Source: CAVWGP01 sp963754645
GTDB lineage: Bacteria > Pseudomonadota > Alphaproteobacteria > Bin65
Assembly: GCA_963754645.1 (NCBI GenBank)
Contig: CAVWGP010000002.1
Span: 124,001 to 188,000, forward strand
Direction: 5' to 3'
Length of the DNA: 64,000 nucleotides
This document shows positions 20,011 to 28,813 of the stretch, piece after piece. Made by a program: the position numbers and the translations under genes. Position 1 is the first letter of the stretch; every line of letters starts with the position of its first letter. The notes beneath the pieces are model-generated. The model did not search any database and was not told where the DNA came from. It worked only from the letters and a program-made list of their open reading frames with translations.

Positions 20011-20835
20011 ATGCTTGCGCCGAAGCACATAGTGGTACGCCTTGAGGGACTTGAGAACGATGCGACGACGCTGGAGACGGCCGTCGCTGTGGCCAATCGA
20101 TTCGGCGCCTCCCTGGAAGCCGTGTTTGCCAAGCCGCCATTCGCCTACATGGCCGCTGTCGATGCCGCGATGCTACCGATGGCGGCCGAGGCGCATGAAA
20201 CGGGATATTGCGCGCGAGCGGCCGCTGCGGAACGAACTTTCAAGTCCGCGGTGAACAGCGTGAAGGCGGGCGCTGCCTGGCTGCACATCGACGGCCGGCC
20301 GCTCGACATCATGCTGCAACGTGGATGTTACGCCGATCTGACGATTATTTGTCAGGCGGCGGGATACGACATCGATTTCGCCTCGGAGTACAGCATGCCG
20401 GCCGATCTGGTCATGGCGCTCGGCCGGCCCGTTCTGATGGTGCCGGCGGGACGCGCGTTCGGCGAATTCGGTCGCAAAGCACTGATCGCCTGGAAGCCGG
20501 TGCGCGAAGCGGCGCGCGCGATGGCCGATGCATTGCCGTATATTGCGGGCGCGCGAAAAGCCTCGATCATGTTGTTCAATCCGGACGACGGCGAAAGCGC
20601 CGGGCACGACCTTGGCCGATATCTTGCGCGCCACGGCATCGAGTGCGGCGTGCTTGCGGTCCGCAGTAAGAAAATGACTGTCGGCGAAGCGATCTTGTCA
20701 ACCGCCTATGACATGTCGGCCGATCTGCTCGTTATGGGCGCTTACGGCCATGCTCGCTTGCGCGAGATGATTTTGGGCGGGGCGACGCACACGGTGCTCC
20801 GAGATTCGAAAATTCCGGTATTGATGTCGCATTGA
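20011..20835 (+). CDS. Universal stress protein (tandem UspA-like)
   Basis: The 274-residue protein is the size of a two-domain Usp. The C-terminal domain has the recognisable end LLVMGAYGHARLREMILGGATHTVLRDSKIPVLMSH, with the nucleotide-binding G-x2-G-x9-G-(S/T) pattern slightly altered. The N-terminal domain (KHIVVRLEGLENDATTLETAVAVANRF) is more diverged. The ATG at 20011 has GAGG at a good distance, unlike the TTG further upstream. It is the second gene in the CBS-BON operon. Usp proteins of this type rise in stress, hypoxia and growth arrest, which fits the FixK-like box upstream. Confidence 0.85.
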   Translation: MLAPKHIVVRLEGLENDATTLETAVAVANRFGASLEAVFAKPPFAYMAAVDAAMLPMAAEAHETGYCARAAAAERTFKSAVNSVKAGAAWLHIDGRPLDIMLQRGCYADLTIICQAAGYDIDFASEYSMPADLVMALGRPVLMVPAGRAFGEFGRKALIAWKPVREAARAMADALPYIAGARKASIMLFNPDDGESAGHDLGRYLARHGIECGVLAVRSKKMTVGEAILSTAYDMSADLLVMGAYGHARLREMILGGATHTVLRDSKIPVLMSH

Positions 20836-20872
20836 TGCCGGCAAGCGGTCCGGTTCGATAGGAATAGGCGCG

Positions 20873-22768
20873 ATGATGCCGATCGTAACCGCAATGAGCG
20901 GGCAGCGCGTCGCCGAGGCGCCGCTTGAATTCGTCGAGCGCAAAGGCCTCGGTCATCCCGACACAATCTGCGATGCGCTTGCCGAAGCCGTAAGCCGCGG
21001 GCTGTCGCTGCATTATTTGGAGCGGTTCGGCGCCGTCTTGCATCACAACGTCGACAAGATGCTGCTTCGCGGCGGACAAGCCGACGCGGCCTTCGGCGGG
21101 GGTACGGTGAAAGCGCCAATCGAAATCTATCTCGCCGGCCGAGCGACGGCGTTGGTCAACGGCGCAGTCGTTCCCGTCGACGAGATCGCCGTCGCCGCTT
21201 GCCGGAACTGGCTGCGGCAGCATCTGCGCTATGTCGATATCGAGCGACATATCCATTTTCATTGTCTATTTCGCCCGGGCTCTTCCGATCTCGTCGACTT
21301 GTTCCTTCGCCATGGTCAATCGGCCTCGCCGCTCGCCAACGACAGCTCATTCGGCGCCGGGCACGCGCCGCTTTCGCCGTTGGAAAGGATCGTCTTGGCC
21401 GTGGAACGGGCGCTTAACGCTTCGGCCACCAAACGCGAATTCGCCGCGCTGGGCGACGACATCAAGGTCATGGGCTTGCGCGACGGCTCGAAAGTGTCGC
21501 TCACGATTGCGGCGGCGATGGTCGGAGCTCACACGGCCGGGCTCGATGACTACGCGCATAGCAAGGCGCGCGTTGCGGAAATGGCCATCGAGGCGGCGCG
21601 GTCCGCCGCAGATATCGCGCCTGCCGTCACGGTCAATGCGGCGGACAACCTGGAATCGGGGTCGATTTATTTGACGGTCACGGGAACATCCGCCGATGCG
21701 GGCGACGACGGACAGGTCGGCCGCGGCAATCGCGCCAATGGCCTCATCACGCCCTATCGGCCGATGACGATGGAAGCGATCGCCGGCAAAAATCCGATCA
21801 ACCATGTCGGCAAATTGTACAATATCCTCGCTCACCGGCTCGCGCTGGCCATAACCGAGGAAGTGCCGGGCGTGATCGAGGCGGAGTGCTATCTCGCCGG
21901 CCGGATCGGGCGGCCGATCGGCGATCCCGCGGCGCTGCAATTGCGGCTGCGGACAGCGAGCGGCAAAATCGAGGCGCGTATTCGCAAGAGCTCTGAATCG
22001 ATCGCCCTTCGGCATCTCGAGAGTATCGGCCGGTTCTGGGAGTCGGTGCTGTCGGGCGAGGCGGGCAACGACGATTGGCCGGATTCAGCCGCCGATTTGT
22101 TCCGAACACGCCGCCTCCTGGTCGAGCAAGTTGCCGAAGAATTTGAAGTAACCCGCCACGTCACGGGCATGCCAGGCATGAGCGCCAGGCTGCGGACAGC
22201 GCTTCTGAGCGTGCCACGCGATAGGTTCGTCGCGGCGGGCGATGAAGGCCGCGCGTACGAAAACCGTCCGCTCGGCATCGGGCACGGCCAGACGATATCG
22301 CAGCCATTCATCGTCGCGTTGATGACCGAGTTGCTCGATCTGTCGCCGCAAGACAGCGTCCTCGAAATCGGCACGGGATCGGGATATCAAGCGGCGATCC
22401 TCTCGCGCCTCACGGAACGGGTCTGCTCGATCGAGGTTATCGATGCGCTTGCCGCCTCTGCCCAGGAGAGATTGCGTCACCTTGGCTTCGCCGCGGTCGA
22501 AGTTCGCTCCGGCGACGGCTCCGCGGGTTGGAAAGGAGCGGGGCCATTCGACAAGATCATCGTGACGGCCGCGGCGCCCGAGATGCCCCTGCCTCTTATC
22601 GCGCAGTTGAAGCGCGGCGGCCGGATGGTCGTCCCCGTGGGCGCGCCGATGCAGGAACAAATGCTGATGCTGATCACGAAGAACGAGCACGGAGCCGTTC
22701 ATGAGCGAACGGTACTGCCCGTGGCATTTGTGCCGCTGCGGCACGACGCAGAAATCAGCGCCCAATGA
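20873..22768 (+). CDS. Fusion of archaeal-type methionine adenosyltransferase and protein-L-isoaspartate O-methyltransferase
   Basis: This is one uninterrupted 631-codon frame. Residues 1 to about 400 match the archaeal-type S-adenosylmethionine synthetase (AMS/MAT) rather than bacterial MetK: LEFVERKGLGHPDTICDALAEAVSRGL, DNLESGSIYLTVTGTSADAGDDG and the conserved AGKNPINHVGKLYN. Residues from about 410 to the end are a PCMT: RLRTALLSVPRDRF, GHGQTISQPFIVALMTELL, the SAM motif VLEIGTGSGYQAAIL, and GRMVVPVG. PCMT repairs isoaspartyl residues in aged proteins with SAM. A SAM-making domain on the same chain could feed the methyltransferase directly. The start at 20873 has AGGA upstream. The stop overlaps the pncB start (ATGA). 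Confidence 0.88.
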   Translation: MMPIVTAMSGQRVAEAPLEFVERKGLGHPDTICDALAEAVSRGLSLHYLERFGAVLHHNVDKMLLRGGQADAAFGGGTVKAPIEIYLAGRATALVNGAVVPVDEIAVAACRNWLRQHLRYVDIERHIHFHCLFRPGSSDLVDLFLRHGQSASPLANDSSFGAGHAPLSPLERIVLAVERALNASATKREFAALGDDIKVMGLRDGSKVSLTIAAAMVGAHTAGLDDYAHSKARVAEMAIEAARSAADIAPAVTVNAADNLESGSIYLTVTGTSADAGDDGQVGRGNRANGLITPYRPMTMEAIAGKNPINHVGKLYNILAHRLALAITEEVPGVIEAECYLAGRIGRPIGDPAALQLRLRTASGKIEARIRKSSESIALRHLESIGRFWESVLSGEAGNDDWPDSAADLFRTRRLLVEQVAEEFEVTRHVTGMPGMSARLRTALLSVPRDRFVAAGDEGRAYENRPLGIGHGQTISQPFIVALMTELLDLSPQDSVLEIGTGSGYQAAILSRLTERVCSIEVIDALAASAQERLRHLGFAAVEVRSGDGSAGWKGAGPFDKIIVTAAAPEMPLPLIAQLKRGGRMVVPVGAPMQEQMLMLITKNEHGAVHERTVLPVAFVPLRHDAEISAQ

Positions 22769-24120
22769 CCTCGGCCGTGGTCGATCCGCTGCTGACCGAC
22801 CTCTACCAGCTCACCATGTTGCAGGCCTATTGGCAGCACGGCATGCATGAGACCGCGGTCTTCGAATTTTTCGTTCGCAAGATGCCGTCGAAGCGGAATT
22901 TCTTAGTCGCGGCCGGGCTGGAGCAGGTGCTTCATTACCTCGAAGAGCTTCGCTTCGATGCCGAAACGATTGCTTGGCTACGGTCGGCCCGGCGATTTGA
23001 CGGCGCCTTCCTCGATTGGCTCGCAGGGCTGCGATTTACCGGCGATGTGCACGCGATGCCGGAGGGCACGATCTTTTTTGCCAACGAACCGATATTGCGG
23101 GTCACGGCGCCGCTGCCCCAGGCGCAGGTTGTCGAAAGTCGGATCATCAACTTGCTTCACTATCAAACCCTGATCGCGTCGAAAGCGGCGCGCATGCTCC
23201 TCGTTCGGCCTGACGCAACGCTCATCGACTTCGGCTTTCGGCGTGCCCACGGTGGCGAAGCCGGTTTGCTCGCGGCGCGCGCCGCCTACCTCGCAGGCTT
23301 TGCGGGCACGGCGACGCTGGCGGCGGAACGCGTCTTCGGTGTACCGACTTATGGCACGATGGCGCATTCCTTCGTCCTGGCGCACGCCGGAGAAACCGAG
23401 GCCTTCCGCCACTTCGCCGAAAGCTGGCCCGCGAGCTGCGTCTTCCTCTTGGATACCTATGACGACGAACAGGCAACGCAAAAGGTCGTGGCGCTGGCCC
23501 CCGAACTCACGCGCCGAGGGATCGCGATCAAAGGCGTGCGCCTCGATAGCGGCGACATGATCGAAATTGCGATACGCGTGCGCCAAATACTCGACCAAGC
23601 CGGACTTCATGAGACACGCATCATGGCAAGCGGCAGTGTCGACGAACACTTTCTCAAGCGCGCAGCCGATGCAGGAGCGCCGATCGATATATTCGGGATC
23701 GGCACTCGCCTAACAACGTCCGCCGATGCGCCCTATCTCGATTGCGCGTACAAGCTGCAGGAATATGCCGGGCAGCCGCGCCGCAAGCTTTCGGCGGGCA
23801 AGGCGACCTGGCCGGGGCGAAAGCAGGTCTATCGGCGGCGTGATGCATCCGGCGGATGGTGCGGCGATGTTCTGACAGTGGATGCCGACGCGCGAGATGA
23901 CGAAGCGCTCATACTACCTGTCATGCGAAACGGCCGGCGGGTCGGCGCGGCCGAGCCGCTTATCGAATGCCGGCGGCGCGCCAGCCGCTCGCTGACAGAG
24001 CTGCCGCCGGGACTGCGCGGCCTCGACCCGGCGCCGAACTACGACGCGATAATCGCACCGGCGCTTCGCGAGCTGGCCGACGAGACTGACGACCGCATTG
24101 CTGCTGCCAAGCAGCGATGA
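22765..24120 (+). CDS. pncB: Nicotinate phosphoribosyltransferase
   Basis: It makes nicotinate mononucleotide from nicotinate and PRPP in the NAD salvage path. The 451-residue protein begins with the family signature LLTDLYQLTMLQAYWQHG. It continues with FEFFVRKMPSKRNFLVAAGLEQ, the FGFRRAHGGEAG region and GTMAHSFVLAH around the active-site histidine, and GVRLDSGDMIEIA, which holds the PRPP-binding acidic residues. Near the end comes IFGIGTRLTTSADAPYLDCAYKL. Full length. It is coupled to the MAT-PCMT fusion by a 4-base overlap and is last in the operon. NAD salvage fits a role in recovery from, or survival of, low-energy states. Confidence 0.93.
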   Translation: MTSAVVDPLLTDLYQLTMLQAYWQHGMHETAVFEFFVRKMPSKRNFLVAAGLEQVLHYLEELRFDAETIAWLRSARRFDGAFLDWLAGLRFTGDVHAMPEGTIFFANEPILRVTAPLPQAQVVESRIINLLHYQTLIASKAARMLLVRPDATLIDFGFRRAHGGEAGLLAARAAYLAGFAGTATLAAERVFGVPTYGTMAHSFVLAHAGETEAFRHFAESWPASCVFLLDTYDDEQATQKVVALAPELTRRGIAIKGVRLDSGDMIEIAIRVRQILDQAGLHETRIMASGSVDEHFLKRAADAGAPIDIFGIGTRLTTSADAPYLDCAYKLQEYAGQPRRKLSAGKATWPGRKQVYRRRDASGGWCGDVLTVDADARDDEALILPVMRNGRRVGAAEPLIECRRRASRSLTELPPGLRGLDPAPNYDAIIAPALRELADETDDRIAAAKQR

Positions 24121-24299
24121 CGCGAGGTTGGGTGCAATGTAGAGACAGCTATTGCGAAGGCTCACCGCAATTGTCTGTGACTGGAATCGTTATTGATTTC
24201 GATGGCATACAGGCGGCGGAATCTTGCTCCGATCGTTTGATCGGATCACAGGTGCGATGATTTTGGCTCGCACCGTCACGAATCATGAATTGAATTCGC

Positions 24300-25051
24300 G
24301 TAAGCGTCGCGCCGTTGCACGTCGGTCAGGGCTTGACGCGTGATTTCGCCCAGTTCCAGGGGAGCAGCTCGTCGAGACGGTTCACGGGATGGCCGTCGGT
24401 CATGCGCTGGAGCACGTCCTTGAGGTAAGCATAGGGCTCGACGTTGTTGAGCTTCGCGGTGGCGATGAGGGAGCAGACGGTGGCCCAGCGCTCGCCGCCG
24501 CCATCGGAGCCGGCAAACAGATGGTTCTTGCGTCCGAGCGCAATGGGCCTGATTGCGCGCTCGACCGTGTTGTTGTCTAGCTCGATACGACCATCAGCGA
24601 GGAAGCGGCAGAGGGCGGGCCAGCGCGCGAGCGCATAGCGGATCGCCTCGGCCAGGCTGCCGCGTGCCGGAACGCGACCCAGCTCCAGCTCGAGCCACGG
24701 CCTCAAGGCATCGACCAGAAGCCGCGACTGCAGGTTCCGAATCTGCTGACGCTCCTCGGCGGAGCAGCCACGGATGCCATCCTCGATCGCATACAGCTCG
24801 GCAATTCGGCGGAGCGCTTCGGCCGCGATCGGCGAGCTTGTCGCCTGGTGCACATCGTAGAACTTCCGCCGGGCGTGCGCCCAACAGGCAGCGAGAACGA
24901 TGTCGCCGCGCGCGGTCAGCCGCTCGAACCCGGCATAGCCATCGACCTGAAGGACACCGTGGAATCCATCAAGATGCGAGGCGGGGCGATCGGCCTTGCG
25001 GTCGGGACTGTAGAAGTAGACGGCCGCCGGCGGATCGGGTCCGGTCCAAGG
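24300..25051 (-). mobile_element. IS66-family remnant (right end and 3' part of tnpC)
   Basis: The left edge at 24300 starts GTAAGCGTCGCGCC, the typical IS66 inverted-repeat start facing inward. The coding part is on the minus strand. On the other side the element is cut exactly where the IS21 end (TGTCAAATCGC) begins at 25052. The rest of IS66 (tnpA, tnpB, N-terminus of tnpC) is not found on the far side of IS21, so the IS66 copy was truncated rather than simply interrupted. Confidence 0.8.
24326..25051 (-). pseudogene. tnpC: IS66 transposase TnpC, C-terminal fragment
   Basis: About 240 residues remain of a protein usually of about 520. They read VLQVDGYAGFERL, CWAHARRKFYDV, and then ELDNNTVERAIRPIALGRKNHLFAGSDGGGERWA, the C-terminal catalytic part with the conserved E. 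The terminal PVNRLDELLPWNW is a family hallmark. The N-terminal DDE residues and the HTH are lost, so it is inactive. The open frame runs two codons into the IS21 end by chance. Confidence 0.85.
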
Positions 25052-25255
25052 TGTCAAATCGCTTCCAACTGCGACCCCCGTTTCGCATTCAATAATGACC
25101 CCTTCGGGGTGATGGAAAGGTCTTGTCCACGTAGTGCATAGGAGGGTCCCGCGGCCGGCGCCGCGCGGGTCGGCGCGCTGGCGGCGGCGGCCGTGGGAGG
25201 TGCCTGTGCACCCACGTGGATAAGGCCGGGTGGGGGGCGTGGGGGGAGGGTTCGA

Positions 25256-25984
25256 TCAGTTGCGGTTTTTGAACCGCCAACTGGTATTGCCGGTCTCGAT
25301 GATGTCGCAATGGTGGGTCAGGCGATCGAGCATGGCGGTCGTCATCTTGGCGTCGGCGAACACCTGGGGCCAATCGGCGAAGGCCAGATTGGTGGTGATG
25401 AGCAGGGACGTGTTCTCGTAGAGCTTGCTGATCAGGTGGAACAACAACTGTCCGCCAGACTGACTGAACGGCAAATAGCCCAGCTCGTCTATGACGATGA
25501 GATCGTGGCGCAGCAGCTTCTCGGCCAGCCGGCCGCTGCGCCCGGCTTCCTTCTCCTGCTCCAGCTGATTGACCAGATCGACGAGGTTGAAGAAGCGTCC
25601 CCTGGCGCGGGTGCGGATCACGGCGGAAGCAACCGCGATGCAGAGATGGGTTTTGCCGGTGCCTGTTCCGCCGATAAAAATGGCATTGCGCTTGGCGTCG
25701 AGGAATGCGCCGGTTGCGAGTTCGCGAACTTGTCCCTCATCGACCGGCGTATCGCCGAAGACAAATGTGTCCAGGTCTTTGAGAACCGGGAACTTGGCCC
25801 CGCCGATACGGTAGCTGATCGAACGGGCCTGCCGGTGCGTGCGTTCGGCCCGGATCAGGCTGGCGATGAGGGGATAAACCTCATCGCGCCGGTTCAGGCC
25901 CTTGCCGGCCGCCTCATCGAAGCCGGCGCGCATGCCGTAGAGCTTGAGTTCGCTCATAGCCTCCAGAATCTCATGACGTTCCAT
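25256..25984 (-). CDS. istB: IS21 helper ATPase IstB
   Basis: This 242-residue AAA+ helper protein loads the IstA transposase. It has Walker A GGTGTGKTHL, Walker B LIVIDELGYLPFSQSGGQLLF, sensor region SLLITTNLAFADWPQVFADAKMTTAMLDRLTHHCDII, and the usual C-terminus NTSWRFKNRN. The N-terminal domain (MERHEILEAMSELKLYGMRAGFDE) is complete. Its start overlaps the istA stop (TGATG). It looks functional, but its partner istA is destroyed. Confidence 0.9.
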   Translation of the reverse strand: MERHEILEAMSELKLYGMRAGFDEAAGKGLNRRDEVYPLIASLIRAERTHRQARSISYRIGGAKFPVLKDLDTFVFGDTPVDEGQVRELATGAFLDAKRNAIFIGGTGTGKTHLCIAVASAVIRTRARGRFFNLVDLVNQLEQEKEAGRSGRLAEKLLRHDLIVIDELGYLPFSQSGGQLLFHLISKLYENTSLLITTNLAFADWPQVFADAKMTTAMLDRLTHHCDIIETGNTSWRFKNRN

Positions 25985-26563
25985 CAGGCGACCTTCCTTA
26001 TGCTGTCGTCGCGGCCACAATCGGCCATGGGTTCGATCTTCAGGCGAAGCGCATCGGGCGTGGTGATGCTGGGGGGCATTGCCGGTTGCCGGCGGCGCGC
26101 CAGCACGGTCAGGATCACATCGCCGCTGGCGATGCCCGCTTCCAGCGCTTCGGCACAGGCGGCCTCGACCGCGCCCATCCCGTGGTCGGGCACGGCGCCT
26201 AAAACCTTGACGAACTGACGATCCCCGTCGGCGTGTTGCTTCAGCTTCGCGCGCACCTCGGTCAGGGCGGGCGGCAGGTTCCAATCCTTGAACGGAGCGC
26301 CGTTGCGCAAGGCGCCGGGCTTCTTCATCAGTACCGGCAGATAATGCCAAGGATCGTAGATGATCTGGTCGCGCCGGAAGTGGCGCGGGTGGTCGGCAAC
26401 CACCTCGTCGCCCAGCAGCACGACGATGCGCTCGGCATGGGAGCGCACCAACACCATCCGGCCGGCGGCCCGCGCATCGACGCTGTAGCGATTATGATCG
26501 GCCATGATCAGGCACGTGGTGGTGGCCCTCACCGCCTTCTCAACGAACCCGTCGAAGGGGCCG
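25984..26563 (-). pseudogene. istA: IS21 transposase IstA, C-terminal fragment
   Basis: The frame reads FDGFVEKAVRATTTCLIMADHNRYSVDA, then HPRHFRRDQIIYDPWHYLPVLMKKPGALRNGAPFKDW and VILTVLARRRQP, the C-terminal third of IstA. Upstream it stops at the inverted repeat of the IS3 element at 26564. The N-terminal HTH and DDE core are absent. Only the first residues of istA survive on the other side of the insertion. Confidence 0.85.
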
Positions 26564-26625
26564 TGGGCTGCTGCCGGTTCGGTTGACACCGAGTTTAGGT
26601 GTAAACACGGAACCGGAGGTGGGTC

Positions 26626-26916
26626 ATGGGACGACGGAGTTTTACGCGCGAGTTCAAGCTTGAGGCGGTACGGCTGGTGCGAGAGCGCGGGGTGACGATG
26701 GCCCAGGCGGCGCGCGATCTTGACTTGCATCCGAACGTTTTGCGCAACTGGGTGAAGGATTTCGAGGCCGATCCCGAGCAATCCTTTCCCGGCCAGGGTC
26801 GGATGAAGCCCGAGCAGCTGGAGATCGAGCGGCTGCGGCGCGAGGTGAGCAAGCTCAAGGCCGAGCGCGACATCCTAAAAAAAGCCGCGGCCTACTTCGC
26901 GAAGGAATCGGCGTGA
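26626..26916 (+). CDS. IS3-family transposase OrfA
   Basis: This 96-residue protein has the HTH (FTREFKLEAVRLVRERGVTMAQAARDLDLHPNVLRNWV) and a leucine-zipper-like coiled coil (EQLEIERLRREVSKLKAERDILKKAAAYFA). GGAGG lies just upstream. It overlaps orfB by 4 bases, with an A7 slippery run near its 3' end. Confidence 0.92.
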   Translation: MGRRSFTREFKLEAVRLVRERGVTMAQAARDLDLHPNVLRNWVKDFEADPEQSFPGQGRMKPEQLEIERLRREVSKLKAERDILKKAAAYFAKESA

Positions 26917-27779
26917 AGTTCGCCTTCGTCGCGACGCACCGGGGGCTTTGGCCGGCGGCGTGGTTGTGCGCGGCGCTCGGTGTCTCGCGCGGCGGGTTCG
27001 ATGCCTGGCTAAAGCGTCCGCCGAGCGCGCGGGCGCGGGCCGACGAAGCGCTGGCAGCCAAGGTTCTGGCCAGCTTCCTCGCCAGCGATCGAACCTACGG
27101 CGCGAGGCGAGTGTGGCACGATATGCTGGCGGACGGGATCTCGTGCGGCCTGCATCGCATCGAACGGTCGATGCGCCTCCAGGCCTTGAGAGCACGGCCG
27201 CGGCGCCGTCGCCTGCCACCCGATGCGGGCGAGCGGCCGGCGAGCGCCGTCGCTCCCAACAGGCTGGACCGGGCCTTCGAAGCGCCGTCGCCCAACCGCA
27301 AATGGGTCGCGGATTTTACCTACATCTGGACGGCCGAGGGCTGGCTCTATGTCGCCGCCGTGCTCGATCTCTTCTCCCGGCGCGTGGTGGGCTGGTCGAT
27401 GAGCGCGGCGATGACGGCATCGCTGGTCGCCGATGCCCTAATCATGGCGATCTGGCGCCGAGGCCAGCCCGATGCGTTGCTGCATCACTCCGATCGCGGC
27501 AGCCAGTACACCAGCGAACAGTTCCAGCGGCTGATGGCCGCTCACGGCGTCAGCTGTTCCATGAGCCGGGCGGGCAATGTCTGGGACAACGCGGCGATGG
27601 AAAGCTTCTTCTCGTCGCTGAAGACGGAACGGACGGCGCGCAAGACGTACCGCACACGCAACGAGGCAAAAGCCGACGTGTTCGACTACATCGAGCGCTA
27701 CTACAATACGAAACGCAGGCACTCGACGCTGGGCTATGTTAGCCCAGTGGCGTTCGAAAGGCAGGCAATGTTAGCTTAG
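26913..27779 (+). CDS. IS3-family transposase OrfB (integrase core)
   Basis: The 288-residue protein has the HTH_21 region (RTYGARRVWHDMLADG) and a complete rve integrase domain. The catalytic residues are in KWVADFTYIW (D), LLHHSDRGSQYTS (D) and NAAMESFFSSLKTE (E, D-35-E type). RRHSTLGYVSPVAFE closes the domain. All catalytic residues are present, so the enzyme is probably functional, most likely as an OrfAB fusion made by frameshifting. Confidence 0.93.
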   Translation: MKFAFVATHRGLWPAAWLCAALGVSRGGFDAWLKRPPSARARADEALAAKVLASFLASDRTYGARRVWHDMLADGISCGLHRIERSMRLQALRARPRRRRLPPDAGERPASAVAPNRLDRAFEAPSPNRKWVADFTYIWTAEGWLYVAAVLDLFSRRVVGWSMSAAMTASLVADALIMAIWRRGQPDALLHHSDRGSQYTSEQFQRLMAAHGVSCSMSRAGNVWDNAAMESFFSSLKTERTARKTYRTRNEAKADVFDYIERYYNTKRRHSTLGYVSPVAFERQAMLA

Positions 27780-27809
27780 GTTGCTGTCAACCGAACCGGC
27801 AGCAGCCCA

Positions 27810-27859
27810 AAGTAGGCACGCCGTATCTCGCCGATCTTGTCCACGCCAATCATCCCCAT
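27810..27859 (-). pseudogene. istA: IS21 transposase IstA, N-terminal fragment
   Basis: Reading the minus strand from the ATG at 27859 (or 27853) gives MGMIGVDKIGEIRRAYF, the start of the IstA family, before the IS3 inverted repeat cuts in at 27809. About 250 residues that should join this to the fragment at 26563 are missing, so the IS3 event came with a deletion. Confidence 0.6.
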
Positions 27860-28034
27860 CAGCCCTTCCCGGCCGATCAAGGTCAAAAGGAAGGGCGCTG
27901 ACACAACACGTCACAGGGGGTCGGAATTGGACGCGAAAAACCCCCTCAGGGGGTCACTATTGCAAGCGAATTTACAGCCAGCGAGCGCAACGATCGAAGA
28001 TATCTCCACTCAGATACCTCTTTCCGCACACCGC

Positions 28035-28619
28035 CTAACCCGTGACCACAACGATTGCCGAGCAGGTACCCCTTCCTTGGCGGCGATAGCTGTGCGAAAA
28101 TGCACAATCGAAATACATGGAATCGCCTTCGGCCAATAGCGTGTCCTCGCCGTCAACGTTCACGGCAAGCTGACCACTGATCACATAGATGATCTCTGCG
28201 CCTGAATGTTTATGGGGCTCCGTCACTCCCGAGTGCGGTTCGAACTCTGCGTAGTAGGCCTCCATCTTTCGATCGCTGACAGGGAAGTCGAGGCTCTCGA
28301 AGAAAAAGGAAGGATTCTCGGCGCCCGGACGGTCTGGCAGGCGCAACCGGTCCTTTTTTCTAACGACGGCGAGCGTCGACCTGTCTTTCCAATCAATGAA
28401 AAAATGCTCGAGGCCGATGCCGAAGACCATGGCGATCTTGAGCAGCGTCGGAAGCGTCGGGAAAAGCTGTCCCCGCTCGATCTTCGACAACATGCCTGAT
28501 GACATGCCGGTGTGCTCACCGAGTTGCACGAGCCCGAGGTTCTTCTTGAGGCGAAGCGCCCTGATTTTCGGTCCGATCTCATAGCTCTCAAGGCCGGCGG
28601 CCAAGGTTTGCGAGAGCAT
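28035..28619 (-). CDS. XRE-family regulator with cupin domain
   Basis: The 194-residue protein has an N-terminal XRE helix-turn-helix (IRALRLKKNLGLVQLGEHTGMSSGMLSKIERGQLFPTLPTL, about residues 19-70) and a C-terminal cupin (ESLDFPVSDRKMEAYYAEF, HKHSGAEIIYVISGQLAVNVDGEDTLLAEGDSMYFDCAFSHSYR). The cupin histidines and glutamate could bind a metal or small ligand. Proteins of this build often control small-molecule catabolism or stress genes next to them. It is divergent from the fasciclin gene, and an inverted repeat at 28664 may be its operator. Confidence 0.88.
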   Translation of the reverse strand: MLSQTLAAGLESYEIGPKIRALRLKKNLGLVQLGEHTGMSSGMLSKIERGQLFPTLPTLLKIAMVFGIGLEHFFIDWKDRSTLAVVRKKDRLRLPDRPGAENPSFFFESLDFPVSDRKMEAYYAEFEPHSGVTEPHKHSGAEIIYVISGQLAVNVDGEDTLLAEGDSMYFDCAFSHSYRRQGRGTCSAIVVVTG

Positions 28620-28663
28620 GGCTCACACCCCTTCTTTCCTGGTGATGAAAAAACCATACACCA

Positions 28664-28682
28664 ATTGTCTCGTAGTGACAAT
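28664..28682. promoter_or_regulatory. Inverted repeat ATTGTC-N7-GACAAT, candidate operator
   Basis: Perfect 6-base arms with a 7-base spacer lie 45 bases upstream of the XRE-cupin start, in the divergent gap with the fasciclin gene. Size and place suit an XRE dimer. The AT-rich gap stands out from its GC-rich surroundings. Confidence 0.45.
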
Positions 28683-28707
28683 CTATATTCTCATCACGAA
28701 AATTTTC

Positions 28708-28736
28708 TTGACAGTTAAATTTGTTTTCACTATGTG
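28708..28736 (+). promoter_or_regulatory. Sigma70-like promoter for the fasciclin gene
   Basis: TTGACA at 28708-28713, then a 17-base spacer and TATGTG at 28731-28736 (4 of 6 matches to TATAAT). The start codon of the fasciclin gene lies about 77 bases downstream of the -10 box. Confidence 0.5.
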
Positions 28737-28813
28737 CGCTTCACGAGGCGGCTGCAAGGGGCCGCGCTCGAGATGGCCGACTGAGGCCGCCAACAATCAC
28801 GAGGAGCAATGAT

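Larger units (their letters stand above)
26564..27809 (+). mobile_element. Intact IS3-family element inside istA
   Basis: Perfect 25-base inverted repeats (26564-26588 and 27785-27809; outer end TGGGCTGCTGCC, inner end TTGACA) bound two overlapping frames orfA and orfB. A run of seven A (26877-26883) in the overlap zone suits the programmed -1 frameshift that makes OrfAB. DDE residues are intact, so it may be active. No 3-4 base target duplication is seen (CCG outside left, AAG outside right), consistent with the adjacent deletion in istA. Confidence 0.85.
25052..27976 (-). mobile_element. IS21-family element, interrupted by an IS3-family element
   Basis: Left end at 25052 (plus strand TGTCAAATCGCTTCCAACTG, then GCGACCCCC) and right end at 27976 (reverse complement TGTAAATTCGCTTGCAATAG, then TGACCCCC) form the imperfect IS21 inverted repeats. 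istB is intact and istA is broken by an IS3-family insertion with loss of its middle. No target duplication is seen (TCCAAGG on the left, GCCAGCG on the right), so the flanks were rearranged. Confidence 0.8.
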
